Below, piece by piece: positions 1 to 13,255 of a stretch of 63,545 bases of DNA. The notes under the pieces were generated by a model, which worked only from the letters and a program-made list of their open reading frames with translations, was not told the DNA's origin and searched no databases. Made by a program: the position numbers and the translations under genes. The stretch covers positions 1 through 63,545 of the forward strand of contig JNDT01001982.1 in assembly GCA_000697055.1 (NCBI GenBank), written 5' to 3'. The stretch is from Saksenaea vasiformis B4078. Lineage: Eukaryota; Mucoromycota; Mucoromycetes; Mucorales; Saksenaeaceae. How positions within the stretch are numbered: the first letter of the stretch is position 1; the number at the start of each line of letters is the position of its first letter.

Positions 1-1065
1 ATCGTCTTAGGATTAGCGGATTCCTGTCCCGGGATGAAACTTCACAATCCTTTGGCGATTATGATTATGTGATTTCGCGTGTCCATTGGATTGATCAGGC
101 TCCTTTGGGTCGGGTATCGGCTTCCCGGGTTTTTTTTTCCGGATTGGAGCTTCAGCTGACTGGTTTTCACCTTTATGGAGTTGGCCAACACGCGCGGGCC
201 GGCCATGTTCCCAGGGAGATATCCTTAAACTACGTGGCAGCGTGCGTTCTGAGGACAGTCAGTCCGGAGTAACTGTTCTTGGGGTATTCGCCTGACCAGC
301 TTTCTCCATTGAGTTCTCTTCATTGAGTTAGCCTGCGCACGTCTCAGGACTTTGGTCTTGTGGGGATGGAAGGTTCCCAGAGATGATTCTTTAAAGTACC
401 TCCCTTTTAGCTGTGCCTCAGCCTCAGAGGTCAGTTAACGCATTGTCCTGTGGATCTGATCTACGGGTTCGGCTGATTCCTGGTACTCAATCTGTCCGTA
501 TAGCTGTCACTCCGGTTTGATAGCCGACATGCGCTTTTTGTTAGAACATTCGTTCGACTGGTTTACATGACACCAGAGAGTAATATCTAAAGTCGATGTA
601 TTCGTCGGTTCCGGGGGCGGGAACTGGCGGGCACGGTTCCTGACAGCATTTGTCTGTCAGGGCTGGATGCGTCCATCTGGTTCAGCTGGTGTACGATCCT
701 CTCTCTCCTTGGAGGGTCGGATCCCGGAGGTAGGTTGATCTCGCAAACGATCAACCCATGCATCGGCGAATGCATCTCCATGTCACGGCGATGGGATGAT
801 GCCGGCGGATGGAATGACAAGCACAAACGGGAGAGGGGTTTTAGTGGAGGAGCATCGAGTCTCATGAGGATCTGAGTTCTCTTCAGCGAAGGCGTCGAAC
901 CTGTCGGGTTGCGATTTACCGTGTGTAAGGAGAGGGTGTATAAGAAAGGAAAGTTAAGAACAAGACGGTTAAGAAGAGGGTGTGTAAGAAGAGGATGGTT
1001 AAGAAGAGGATGGGTAGGAAGAGGATGGGTAAGAAGAGGAACAAGAAGACGAACAACAAGAATCG
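1..1065. repeat. left-end long repeat, inner part inverted at right end
   Basis: Positions 402-1065 match the reverse complement of 62893-63545 almost base for base by eye, including a segment that translates as PGSDPPRRERIVHQLNQMDA on the minus strand here and nearly the same on the plus strand at the right end. Bases 1-401 have no counterpart in the window because the right end stops inside the repeat. Open frames run on both strands but none carries a domain I recognise. It is probably part of a high-copy interspersed or subtelomeric repeat at which the assembly stopped at both ends; an unclassified retroelement is the alternative. Confidence 0.8.
948..1050. repeat. 15-bp minisatellite (AAGAAGAGGATGGGT)
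   Basis: Roughly seven imperfect tandem copies of a purine-rich 15-mer, AAGAAGAGGATGGGT and variants. The same array recurs as its complement at about 62901-62977 inside the right-hand copy of the long repeat. Translations of the array (VRRGW repeats on one strand, FLPILFL on the other) are low-complexity by-products and not evidence of a gene. Confidence 0.8.
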
Positions 1066-2200
1066 GTAAGGAATTGATACATCGTCCGTCTTAGACCGGT
1101 AAGTCTTATGCGGGAGAAGTAGTACCATTGGACACGGGTGTCTATGGAGAACATAGGTAGAAGTGAGGCGAAGGGCGTGTCAACATGTAAACAAAGAGGT
1201 GGAGGAGGAATTCGGAGCGGGGGAATCGCAATAGTTACTAGTCAAGCTTACCGACCTATATGAAAGAGAGAATAAACAGTAAATAGCTGCCTAAAACGTG
1301 GTTTACCACTATCTTTCACAATGCTATTAAAGAGCGTTTTTGTAACCGCGAGTAATGTAACGCGATACGGAGAAAAAAGACAGAACACGGCGTAAGTATG
1401 ATCTGTAGCCAAAGTGAGAGAATTAGGAAACTTACGCAAATAGATAGCTTTGAAAGCTATCTGCTGCTCTGTTAATCGGTTTGAGTATTACTCAGTCCAC
1501 AAGCTTCCTTTTTAAAGAAGCTAAGCGCTGTTTGGAGGGTATGGAAATTTCGCCGTAATTATTTCGACCTGTGAATCTCGAGAAAGCATTTACGACACGA
1601 AGAATCAAAAATATCAAATATAATATTCATATGGCCAAAGTACATCAGGTTCAGATAGACCTTCTATTAGTAAAAATTGTTCTCCTTCGATCGCAAATTT
1701 ATCTGTGAACGTTGATACTCCATGACTCCACAGGAGATCTGGATTCTATTGTGACAAGCACATTTCAAAAAGAAAATGTCTCGTTGAAACGGGAATCCGC
1801 TCTTGCATTGAGATCCTTCAGTGATGGATTTCCCAGTACCCGTCGGAAGCAGTGGAAGCGTCTTACGATAAGGACAGGTTCCACCCAAAATAGTCCATAC
1901 TTAAACGAATGTACGAATTCCTTTTTTTTTCTTTGGCTCTGTTCTCAGTAACCTCCCTGGTAACGATGTCAATTTATATACATACATGATTATTCATGTC
2001 TTTTTGTCTATCGTTTAGCCTGCATGACTTCTGTCTCGAACTGTCCCGGCTGTGGTGTAGCTCCCTGTCCATCACCATGTAAGCAAGTATTGTCGCCCTC
2101 AGCATCACTTATCTTGTACAATAGATCGCTGGACGTTTGCATCGCCTCAAGTCCTCTGCGCTTCATTTTTCCATACTCCAGTTGACAGGATGAAATTATA
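1066..2200. other. no gene recognised
   Basis: AT-rich sequence with only short open frames (longest under 80 codons) and no recognisable protein. It contains small hairpins such as TAGCTTTGAAAGCTA near 1447. I see no tRNA or convincing exon set. Confidence 0.5.
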
Positions 2201-2950
2201 GGGAATTGCTAGGGACACTCCAACGGGACACCGCAGGCCCCAAAATCATTCCAAAAAGAATGGAGTGTAGTATCTAACGCTTAATTCGGTTACAATGGAG
2301 TGTCCCATAGTGCAGTGCCACATAGCGAAGTGTCCTGCAGCAGAGTTTTTGTTGCCGGGTTCCAACAATTTCTTCAGATATGCTGCAGTAGATACTTGAT
2401 ATAGTAATATTCTGGGTAGACAGAGAGTTTATTATTTTCTCGAGAATACTTGTTAGTAGAACTTGGGAGGATGATCGTATCTCTCGGAATGTCCAAAAGT
2501 TGAGCGAATGCTACGCGTTCGCGCATCAGACGTCATATCTTTTCCAAATAAAACGAGCGTATTCTCTTTAAAACCCTTGTACTATCGTACAGTAGCGATC
2601 ATTTCAATTAATCACATTTTTTTAAAACGTTGGCGGTCGCTCAGGTATTGCAGATTTATTCGTCATTTTTCGGTTTGGAAAACGATTCCATATGTACAAA
2701 ACTTCTGGACATCCGCCTTGTAAGATACTGCCTCTCAAATTTATCAAATATCCTTATATAGAGTGCGTACTGTAGTGTATCTGGCTCTGCTGCAGGGCGC
2801 TCCACCACGGGACACTCCATTGTGAGAGACTTCGCTGTTTCTGTACTACACTGCACCTGAGTATGGCAACTAGTGATACTTCTATTTTACTGTCCGTCCA
2901 GAATTTGGGGGTTATTGGAGTGTCCCGTTGGAGTGTCCGTAGTAATTCCC
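2201..2950. mobile_element. 750-bp element with terminal inverted repeats
   Basis: The left end 2201-2231 (GGGAATTGCTAGGGACACTC then CAACGGGACAC) matches the reverse complement of 2920-2950 with two mismatches in 31 bp. A second inverted pair lies inward: ACAATGGAGTGTCCC followed by CTGCAGCAGAG at about 2293-2347, mirrored around 2790-2825. No target-site duplication is visible outside 2201/2950. A TA dinucleotide lies 10 bp inside each end, so the true ends could be at GGACACTCC with a TA duplication. No transposase frame is present. The middle carries a decayed coding fragment shared with 17.0-17.3 kb. A non-autonomous DNA transposon is the best reading. Confidence 0.65.
2474..2740 (-). pseudogene. 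decayed coding fragment shared with 16.8-17.3 kb
   Basis: Read on the minus strand this block gives GCPEVLYIWNRFPNRKMTN and further pieces interrupted by several stops. The matching plus-strand block at 17040-17310 gives GCPEVL, stop, M, stop, NRFLNQNRTN in the same register. Both copies end in the shared string TCCAAAAGTTG and TCTCTCGGA. The frame is broken in both, so this is a relic of an unknown gene or element protein. Its position inside an element with inverted termini suggests it was captured by, or derives from, that element. Confidence 0.45.
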
Positions 2951-3189
2951 GCGGATAACTGGTGCGAATAGCCGGATCCTAGCTGCCTGGGCCGTAAATG
3001 ACGTGACGTCGGGGAATAGAGCGGACGTTCAAAAACATACACACCTTTTCATCTGCCTCCCGGTGGCCGAGGTTTCAAAGTTAGCGCTTCGTCCTCTCGC
3101 AGAATCCCTCAAACGTAATATTCTTCGATTTACAAGTATAGGGCTCACGCCATTTACTCACTGCCTGTATTTTTTTGGCTTTGCCAGTC

Positions 3190-6100
3190 ATGTTCAGCTA
3201 CGATGTCCAATCGTCGACCACCACCCAACATGATTCTACAGGCGACTCAGCGCAGAATGGTGCTAAGCATACCAGCACACCCCTGTTTGAACTGGCGAAC
3301 GTTCACGGAAGAATAACACTGGACAGTGTGTATCGGAATGGTCTACATGCATTACGACGTCTTAAAATCCGTAATTTATCGGATCAGCACATTCTAGTGA
3401 AAATGCGATCCAATTTGCGCAACCAGATAGCCTTTCAGCTAAAGAACGAAAATGTCGCTGATCTGTCAGAAGACGATCTCCATGATGTATCTACAAACAC
3501 TGTCGCTTGGTCTCGGGCGGAGCTGTCAGACGATTATCATTTTAATCAGCTTTTCAACTACGTTAATCACATTGATCAGATTGAACTTGAACCATACCAA
3601 GTTCGCCCATTTATCCTTGCCTTTTTACCTGAACGGAATTATGTACGTGAAGACGACCGAGATGAAGATGTAGACGGAAACAATGGAGATGCAAGCTTTG
3701 CTGTACACGATACGGAGGGTGATACTTACTCCAACCAGAATGTAACCGGTAGCTTGTTCTTTTTCGGGTATGCAGGCCGTAAAGACGAATCAAAGGCAAA
3801 AATAGATAATCACCACGATGGACTTGTTACATCCACACTAGCAGACTATCAGCTATCCGTAAAATTCCGAGCAAGCGTGTGTCAATCCGTTTTATGGACA
3901 AACGTTGCGGAGACCGGATTGAATTTCGACGACTGTGTCCTTGGAGAGATATATCACAAAGACTTCACAATTCAAAACAAATCTCAGATTGATCTATACT
4001 GGTTACTTAATACCGTTGATCTTTCTAACTTGAATCGTGAAGATTGGGTGCAGTTCACGGATCCAGAAACGAATGAAATTCTTGATAATCGACCAATACC
4101 AGGCTATTCATATAGGCGCATTCGGCTGACGTTTATGCCAAAGGAAGTGGGAGAATTTAATTACGATCTACAAGTCGAAAATGCCAATGACGCTCGAAAC
4201 GTTGTACAAACGAAGATTCACGCTACTGTCCGATCGATTACACACAAAGAATCATTGGTAGTGAGCAGCGGCAACGTGATCGATTTTGGAGATTGTATAT
4301 CTGGACAATGGACAAAACAACAGATTATACTCAATAATGTTAGTGAGTTACCTGTGGAAGTTCGTTTTATGCCAGAAGGCGCGGATGTGATATTTGACAT
4401 CAAATCCAACTTGGATACATCAGAGGAGACAGATGATAAAGTGATCGCGGTAGGGACTGATACGTCGGATACAAAAGCGAAATGGATTGGACGTAAATAC
4501 ACTAGGGATGGTACACGTAGTGCGATGACGACGCCAACGGCGACCGTAGCAAGTTTGACCGAATTCTCGGCACCGAGCAGCGAGGTCAGCTCACGGTCAG
4601 CTTCCCCGACGTCAATGCATGCAGCTCGTACATCCGAGTATGACGGAAACTACTCCTCCGCATCAATAGATTCTCCATCAGGGATCCGGATACATACGCC
4701 TTCGCTGCGATCGAGTACACACGATGTGAGCGTGGTTGATGACTCAGATTCAGACATTGGTCTGGATTTGCGGAGACCCAATAGTACAACGTTCTCCGAT
4801 GGTTCGATCGCCAACGATCAATCTGCACCAGGACTGAGTACAGCGGAGAGCTACACACGCATAGAGGACCTCGTACTGAAACCTGGCAAGGAGAGAGTAG
4901 TCCAAGTGTCTTACCGTCCTCAGAAGGACGTTTCTATCAACGACTTCAACGCAGGTCAACTCATTAGACGAAACTTCCGGATTACGCTGGTGTATCGCAC
5001 GTATAGAAGTGCGGATCCAAAAGAACGGAAGGCTATACAATGCCGAGCAAGGACGTGCACCTCCTTCGTAGAAGTCATCCCGAAACAGATCAATTTCGGT
5101 GACACAGATGTCGGCACGCTAAAATCTCTGCCGATCAATATTTTCAACCGATCAGATATCCTGGCCCGCGTCGAATTGCAATTCACTTCCAAAGTGCTCA
5201 ACTGCTTGCGAGGCGAGATTGTGATACAGCCACGAAGCTATGTCGAACTGAAACTCGATCTATACCCGCGCAAAGTGAATCCTGAGTACCGCAAGCAGAT
5301 CACACTCGTCAACTATTTAAACAAAGACAATGATCAGATTATCGAGGTTCAAAGCACCAACATTGATAAGAACCGCGTGACATTTCATTCGTTATTCTAT
5401 CGAATCCTAACAGCTACCGGTGCTAACTTTCTGGACTTTGGTGCCATTGCTATTAACTCGCCATCTATACGGACATTCACTGTGGAGAATATACGAAGCA
5501 TGCCTTTGACACTGGGAATCACAACATCGATGGAGGATGAAATTGTCATTTATACCAAGAAAAAGCGGCATGAAAGCACACCTACAAGCTCTGCTGCACA
5601 GAGTCCAGTATCGGCGGTCTATACAGAAAATACAAAGGTTGGTAAAGATATCTAAGTAATCCGGACTGACTAACTCTCAATTTAACTCAGGATTCCTCGG
5701 GCACGGAGAGTGATCTGACGAAGACGGATTCGACACCATCCTGGCGGTCACTCGAAGCTAGGAAAGAAATCTTTACGTCACGACGTCTCCGATCATCCCA
5801 TCGATTCAGAGCAGATAGAGCACACCACGCTACCGCGTATCTAGACCTGGCAACAAATACGATTCGTCCCCATTCGCGTCGAAAACGTGTCGTACATCTG
5901 ACATCTGATGGATTTCTACCTATAAAAGAAACAAGTAACGTCCGAACGAAAAGTTACAGTGGAGTACGATCAGGGAAATCAGAAGCCCTGGCAAAAATAG
6001 CCGCCAACAGGGCAATGAATCCTGAGTACAACAAGGCAAAGGAAAATACAACAGCAACGATCAAAAGGAACGATTCGTTTGAGTCGATCAACACAAAGTC

Positions 6101-9100
6101 AAACAGATCTATGGGCATAACCGCAGCACGGTATAAATCGAGAAAGAACTTGGACTGGTCTGACATCGCGGGAAAATCACGAGTGCCTTTTGAAGATTTG
6201 ATTTCAGTCATGGAACATGGTTCCAGAGCAGCACCACCCCTCTTCCCGAAGCAAGCCGCAGAAGAAAAGTTTGTGCGTTACCAGTTGGCCTGGAGACGGG
6301 AGTTGGAACGTTTGGTGGAAAAAGGTGATCTTGTGCCTACCAAGTCTGTCGATGTAGCCCCTCATGGTGAAGAAGAGATTGTGGTTGTTTTCACGCCTAG
6401 CAGCGTGACAAGACCATACATTCACACGGCACCAAAGAAACAAGATGCGCGCATCTTCCTAAAGTTGATGGAGTTCGATAGAAATATTGAACAGACCGAG
6501 TTTGAAAATCTCTTGGATCTGGATCGATCGTTGATACCCGTTCGCGAAGTCATCATACGCGCACAGCTGTGCTGTTCAGTGATGGATTTGGGGCAGCGTA
6601 ATATCAACTTTGGATTAGTGGAGCGTAACGAACGCCACACCAAATCCATCGTGTTACATAACCGTAGCGAAACACCGTTGCTTTACGCTATCCGAAAATC
6701 AGGTTCAATTGCTTCTGGGGACATAAATCTCGGCGCAGGCCGACTTGGTGTCGTACGAGCATTTGGAAAAAGAGAAATTGAGTTCGTCTTTGAACCTACA
6801 CTACCAGGTCCGTTCCTAGAACGTCTTGTCGTAGAGAACATACGAGACAGGACGAATGACCAGGTCCTTCTGCTCAAGGCGATGGTACGGAAGCCGTCGA
6901 CGTTCTTTATCAAGTCGCTGGAGCTGTCTTTTGGACCATGCGTCGTCGATCAAGTCGCTCAACGAGTGGAGACCATCGTCTTGACCAATACCAACAAACA
7001 ATCTCGGCTGTTCGAAGTGCGCGTCGATCCTAACGAAGTTATCTTTGGAGACTACTATGGAGAGTTTGACTTTGTTGTCGAAGACGACGAGTCTAACACG
7101 CTGTCAAAAGAAGCAGAGGAGGAGATAGAGAATCTTGAACAAAAACTGAAGATTGCAAGACGCAAAGGACAGCCAGATAAAGTGAAGAAGTACCTGAAAA
7201 GGTTGGCGAAGCTGAAGAACATTGAACTTGTGGATGAAGATGCTATGGAAGTGGAAGCGGAAGTTACGAAAGAGGAATCAGTTGCTGCTGTGCCTGAGGA
7301 GAAGACGGTAACAAGTAAACCAGAGACTGCGGATCAAGAATTATTGTCCTCTTCTTTGAAAGAAAGCGCAATTATCTTTAAGAAGACATCTGAAAGCGTT
7401 GTGTTCCCACTTGACCCCCAGGCTACCAAGACAATCTCGGTCTATTTCAAGGCTGTGTTACGACCACAAACAGACGTTTCAACTACTTCGGAGTACGATA
7501 GCCCAATGCTTCCTGTTCGAGGACGTATTCTTGCACATGAATACAAGAACACTGATGTTTGCAAAAACATATTCTACAGTGCTGTGATTTGTCGCGATCA
7601 GGCTACTTACGTGGAAGCACTTGCCTGTGAAACAGAGGGAAGTAACACAGGCACACCAGCTACTGCCGAGGGTTCTGTTACCATGAGTAGCGAGATGAAA
7701 TCTGAGGCTGGGATTGAATCCACTAGTGGCGATGTGGACGAACGACCGGAGCCGTTGAAGCTCGAAAGATCCTACTTTGATGGTGGGAAGGTGGAGGTGG
7801 ATCAGAAATCTACTTTCTACGTGCGTGTTTCTAATGAGTCGGACGAACCTGTGGACTACGAATTTTGCATTGATGCCACCGAAAAGGATTTCTTTATCAA
7901 CACGGAGGCACCCATTCCATTGGACCCCAAGGAAACACGCAAGATCATGTTTGAAATCTTACCTACCAAGGTCGGAAAACAACAGCATACGTTTATGCTT
8001 CGCAATCGACGTTCTGGTAATTTGCAGCCATTTACCTTGCAATGTTTGGTGCATTGCAAGCGGTATCTTGCATTTCCTTCGCTATCAGAAGAAACACAAG
8101 GCGAATTGGACCTGGGATACTCGTACGTTGATCCAGGTAGCAAGTACTCACAGGTGACACCGTTGCTGGTGGAAAATGCATCGGAGCAGGATCTCTATAT
8201 CACTTGTCAGAGTAACCTGTCACACCAAGTGTTGATCTTCATGGATGAGGCTGGAGAACGTGGTTTGGTGGAAATGATGCCGTTCAAGCGAGGAAGCATG
8301 ACAACTGTATGGGTGGCAGTGCAGCCCAATCTGCTGACAGGCTATCTTGGCAATACGGCAGACGAATGCCGCGAACTTGTTGGCGGTATTAAATTTTCGA
8401 TATTCACTCAAGATGATGCCGCAACAGAGGAAGCCGATGAGACAAACATGTTGTTAATGCTGACGCAGACGGTCAAATTCACCTCGATCATTGGACAGTC
8501 GCACCTGGAGGTGTCAGATCGTGTGATCAACTTGGGCTATACCGATTTGCTGAATAATGAGTTCTATGGGGCGTTTACTATCAAAAACAAATCGGGACAA
8601 CTGCCGCTTGACTACGAAGTGGAATGTCCTAGCGGAAACATCGAATTGGATCGACGGGGCGGTACATTGAACGGATGGCGAGGCGCTAAGAGGGACGCAA
8701 CGGAGTTAGAATACTTGGATCAGAAGCAGAGAAGACCTTCCTATGGGAATGATACTGCCATGTCATTGGCGCAGATTACGTTCCGTGTCTACACGTACCG
8801 ATATGGGCTGCTTAACGAGAAACTGATCGTCACGAATAAGCACAACAGCCAAGAAGTGTTTGAGATCGAAGTGCGTCTTTTTGTTGATTGCAAGAAGTTG
8901 GATGCTTGGTCCTTAGCGTCGCGAAAACTTCTGCGAAGTATTTGTCCCGAAGAACATGTGGAGCATCATGACCATCGCGAGGCACATCCACTTCCTGTAG
9001 TCAAATGGGAAAGTGTATATATCTGCCCAGTTTCCCAGGTTACGCCCGATGAAAAAGGATCAAGTGCTCCGGTGCTCCAGGTGATGGCGTTACCAGAGAA

Positions 9101-10655
9101 AGAGGAGCAACGCTTCTATATGAGAGAAATAGAAGTAGCAAATTCATCCGGCGAAGCGATGCAGCTTGTTGCACTTAGTGACGTGGATATCACTGTAGGG
9201 TGGGTAGCAGATGAAGACAAGGTGAAAACGGTCTATGCTAGCGGTCATCGCGTCTTCCTTCAACGAAGTGGTCAGTTGACACTGCACCCAGGCCAGCGGA
9301 TCCATGTGCGTCTCTACTGTCCTTCGGCAGATAAGCTGGATGCGGAAGGCCGTGCACTTGCTCTGCAAGGAAAGAGCGGCTTGCTGAAGGGTATGTTAGT
9401 CTTGTATGATACGCGACAGGAATTGGAGGTTCTTGCCGTTGAGCTGCAGGCTCTCTTTTGTGTTTCGTTGGCCGAACTTGCGGTGGACAGGATCGATTTG
9501 GGAAAGATCGGCCATACAACGTCGTGGAAACCTGTGAAATTCAACTTCAGTATACAGAACCTAGCGGATGTGCCGTTAACGTACGATATACAAGCACCAG
9601 GTTTCATCGAATTTTCCCCGACAGACAAAACGGGTGTAGCTCTACCTGACAAAAAATTTTATATACCATCCCGCAAGGTTCAGACCATCGAGGGAACGTT
9701 AGACCCACGAAAGATGCAGGATCACTCGTCGGGCCAACACCGATTCGACGTTCGGATCGCTAACCAACGAAATGGAACAAATACCATGTTCCTTCGACTG
9801 AAAGCACTTATGACAGTCTTTGAGCTGGCCTTTGAGAGACTGACGAACGGAGAACTTGTGCTTCCGATTCTTCACCATCCGATTTCTGTCCAAAATGTGC
9901 CATGTGACAATTGGTTTGCTGTTCATAATACTACCTACGATGATATTCGGTTTGAGATCGGAGCAGACATAGAGCCTGACTTGGAAGGATTTGTCAAACT
10001 TGAGGTTCTATCACGGTACAGCAATTCGCCTTTGAAGGGTGGAGTTGCGATTAGCCCCCAAGGAAAAATGGAGGTCAGAGTCAGAGCGTCAGCGAACGAG
10101 TCGTCAAGACTTCCACGCGATCGACCGGATCTGACGGATCCTGCAGGTGTTATATTGGCAAAGCTGTGGGTTACAACACGTCCAATAGAACAAGGCAACG
10201 TGGAAGACCGCAAAATGCGTGAAGTGATCCCCGTGCGCAGTGTGCTAGTTGAGAGTCCTACGTTCTCGCTCAGCGAACGGCGGTTAGACTTTAAACAGGT
10301 CACCTACTATCAAGAAGGAGAAGAGCAGGAAACGCCCATGGAGTCCATGTGCATGCCTGAGAGTTGTCCGCTTACAGTGGTGAATCATGCGTCAAAGGTA
10401 CCATTGCGGTTCAAAGTGACGGTGACGGGGCCGGCCGAGTTCCCAGCGCACGAAATAGTCAAAATCACACCACTCGCGGAGGATGGTACAGGTGTGGTAG
10501 AACCTGGAGGGTCTGTTACTCTCACGGTGGCCATCGCCAATCCGAAGGATAGTATTCCCGACCAATTCAAGATCCATGTGGATGATCTCGATGCTCTTGG
10601 TGAAACTCGACAAACCGCCTCACTATATTTCACAGAAATCGTGTGGGATTTGTAA
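3190..10655 (+). CDS. giant MSP/ASH-domain (Hydin-like) protein
   Basis: Two exons, 3190-5637 and 5691-10655, joined across a 53-bp GT-AG intron without a frame break, give 2,470 residues. Repeated immunoglobulin-like MSP/ASH modules can be seen from their INFG or LDLG beta-strand signature followed by IxNxS. Examples are near residues 236-344, 357-405 (VIDFGDCISG), 623-668 (INFGDTDVGT), 741-779 (FLDFGAIAIN), 1107-1156 (INFGLVERNE), 1216-1269, 1607-1657, 1752-1796 and 2069-2119. A Ser/Thr-rich disordered stretch lies near 440-540 and a charged coiled coil (EEEIENLEQKLKIARRK) near 1288. MSP/ASH proteins act at microtubule or membrane-associated structures; the role here is unknown. No signal peptide or membrane helix was noticed. 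The start is the first ATG; the open frame extends only five codons upstream from a TTG. Confidence 0.85.
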
Positions 10656-10946
10656 TGAAATAATGAAAAGTTCTGGTTTTCTTTCTATATGAGTTCTACT
10701 GTTTAGAGGGGAGTCTTGTGATTATGGTGAATGAAAGAGATCTAGCGATATCGAACAGCAGGTAAAAAGAAAAAGTTGTGACATATGTTATGGTAAGCTT
10801 CGTTGAAGACCATGAGTCTATTCCATCAAGGTTTCCACCATGTAGAAAGACAGCACATTTACTTTTTTTTTTGTCTTTATGATATGATACACTGAACGGA
10901 AGTGCAATGTTCACGAGGAAGATGATATAAACAAGAAGAAGCGATA

Positions 10947-12051
10947 TTACTTTCTGGCGAAGGTGACGCTCATCAGATGCTCTGTATCGATTGGGTGTCC
11001 AGCCAACTCCGTCTTCGCAATAGCCGACTGAATCTCTGTCTCGTATTCGACAAATGCAATCGTCTTTTTTGTAGGGACCATACGTACTTCCTTGAAGCCA
11101 GGATAACGCTGGAAAAGCTCCACAAGGTACTGCTGAGTGATTGTCTCGGGAAGATTTTGCAAGAAAAGAATTGCGTTTGGTGGCAGGTACTCGTCTGGGA
11201 TCTTTTGCGCGGCTGTCGTTGCAGTTGCAGCTATAAGTTATTGTTAACAAGTGATCAGTTAATGGCCATTGGCCATTTTTTTTTTTTTTTACCATTGTTG
11301 CCCATTGGATTAAACGTAGGCTTGTGCGAACCGGGTAATGGCATCATTCTTCGTTCCTCTACATAATAAATGTTAATTATGTGTCTAACTTCTATGTGAT
11401 ATGTGAACCTTTCTTAGCCAAGCGTCTTTGGTAATGCTCCTCATATTCTCCATCCATTTTTGCATGAACATCCGAACGATCGCGCGCGTATTGAAGTACC
11501 TATCGCTTTTTGAGTTTCAAGCTCACCAATAATTCACTGGTTACCATCGGTTTCGTGTACAACACAAAATGTTGCAATTCTTTAATAGCCTTTCCAGCGC
11601 ATTCTTCGTCAGGAAACGCTACAAATGCTTGTCCGCGCATGCGGATATTGCTATGCGCAACGACGTCCAGTACTTCACCGTACTGTTTGAACAGATTGCG
11701 GAGCGTATTCTTCAATACTATATGGATCTATTGAGCAAAAAGAAAGATCTGAAGATGGGGTATACCTTGCAATTTGACTTTTTCGTTAAGATTGCTCACG
11801 TAAACCGTGCGGCTAGGTGTCATATTAAGGGGTTGTTTGGATACGGGAATACCACCAACGAGAGTAGGTGGTTGACCTGGAGCAGTTGGTGCAGCAGCGG
11901 CGCCAACAGATGGAACAAAACCAGTTGCTGGAGGAGCATTACCAGGAGGCGGTGCGAATCCTGGTGGTGGAGGCCCTCCAGGACCAGATGCTCCAGGAGG
12001 AAATGGGGGAGCAGCGGCTCCAGGTGCTGGTGGTGGTTGCTGTTGCGACAT
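10947..12051 (-). CDS. U1A/U2B''-type snRNP protein (two RRMs)
   Basis: Minus-strand gene of five coding exons. A Pro/Gly/Ala-rich N-terminus leads into RRM1 with RNP2 RTVYVSNLNEKVK, an intron, then KNTLRNLFKQYGEVLDVVAH and RNP1 RMRGQAFVAF. A linker follows with MQYARxRSD-type sequence (LQYARDRSDVHAKMDGEYEE). The C-terminal RRM2 begins ILFLQNLPETITQ and ends FVEYETEIQSA...MSVTFARK. This order and these motifs are those of the spliceosomal U1 snRNP A / U2 snRNP B'' family, which binds a stem-loop of U1 or U2 snRNA. Using the acceptor TATAG before TATTGAAG restores KLQVLKNTL in frame. U1A and U2B'' cannot be separated by eye. The extended Pro/Gly-rich N-terminus is longer than in human U1A. Confidence 0.9.
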
Positions 12052-13255
12052 GGAGTGTCAGAAAAATAAAAAAGACAAAGAGTGTCAAAGCAGTCCTCTC
12101 ACGGTGTCTATACCAACTTTTCCGCGGCGCCCGAATTTCACCGATCTGCCTCCACTCTCGCGCCGATTTCTGGGCGAGCCCATCGAGAACACCATACATT
12201 ATAATAAGCAGTGACTCAGAGTACTCCAAACGGTCGCAAATCAATCCTGCAGTAAAGAATACGATCGGTAGGGATAACGTGGCCATCCTAATGCTTTTAG
12301 CCAGCGACTTCATTGCATCGCACAGGGATTGTTATGTATGCAATTAATCCAGCAGTGAACCTCTCTTTCTTTTGGTTTCTTTTTATAATTAACCTATCAA
12401 TCTACCCATCTAATAATCAGTTTTGGCAACTACTTCGATGGTGACGAGGCATTAGTTTTTAGATGAAGTCGGTGTCCAACGGTAAACTACATAGTATCTC
12501 TTTAACTGTCTACCGCAACTTACTCTTGGACCATCTGTGGTGGCTGTAATAGCCGGCCAAGTGCTACCGGATAAGGCGCCGATTCGGCATCTGACGCGAT
12601 AGACTCTCATCTTCGGCTGAACTTCCCTCTAAGTTGGTTTATTATTGGGGCGGTTACCTATTTTGTCTCTAATTATCACAGCGGATATGTTTTCTGTGGC
12701 GATTGGATACGAATAATGGAGAATAAGAAATTAACGTTTAGGAACCGTTTCACGATAATGGAGTATGTGAAGTTGGTTAGTGCTGTAGATGTACCATCTT
12801 CGCTTCTGTACTAAGTGCAGCCGTTTCATCTAGACTTGAGATAATATGTGATGCTATAATACAGAGAACTTAGCTCTACATGCAGACGAAACAATTCCGC
12901 CTCTGTGGAACACATTTCGTAAGGTGGTGCTATATGCGTCGCCTGGACAGTAATACAAAGTTAGTTCTAGTCAAATCTCTGATATAAATGCAGTTCTGTC
13001 AGATCATAACAAAGAAGAGCAAAAACTGCCAATATATTGAAAACTACATCATTGAAAGGGGGTTAGGGTCGAGGTTGCGGGATGGGTGTAGCAAATCACA
13101 ACGGAGTGTAATCGGCAAATCGTCATCATTATTCACGTGCGGGCGCACTGAGGCAAAATGTCGAGGTTTCAACTCGAAAGTCGCAGCACGGTCAGATCAT
13201 TGCAGATCCACCAAACTTCAGCTCGTTCTTTGTATAGAGATCCCTATTCCCACTC
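12052..13255. other. intergenic, no gene recognised
   Basis: Spacer between the divergently transcribed snRNP and XPD genes, about 1.2 kb. Only short open frames occur, mostly shadows of the snRNP 5' region. Both promoters must lie here, but I see no convincing TATA box or repeated motif. Confidence 0.5.

Noticed and set aside
909..1128. Basic (RRGW) and hydrophobic (FLPILFL) frames near the left end
   Set aside because: Both are translations of the 15-bp minisatellite.
10696..11295. 199-codon minus-strand frame over the snRNP gene
   Set aside because: It is out of frame with the clear RRM2 exon (10947-11162) and crosses an intron; a shadow frame.
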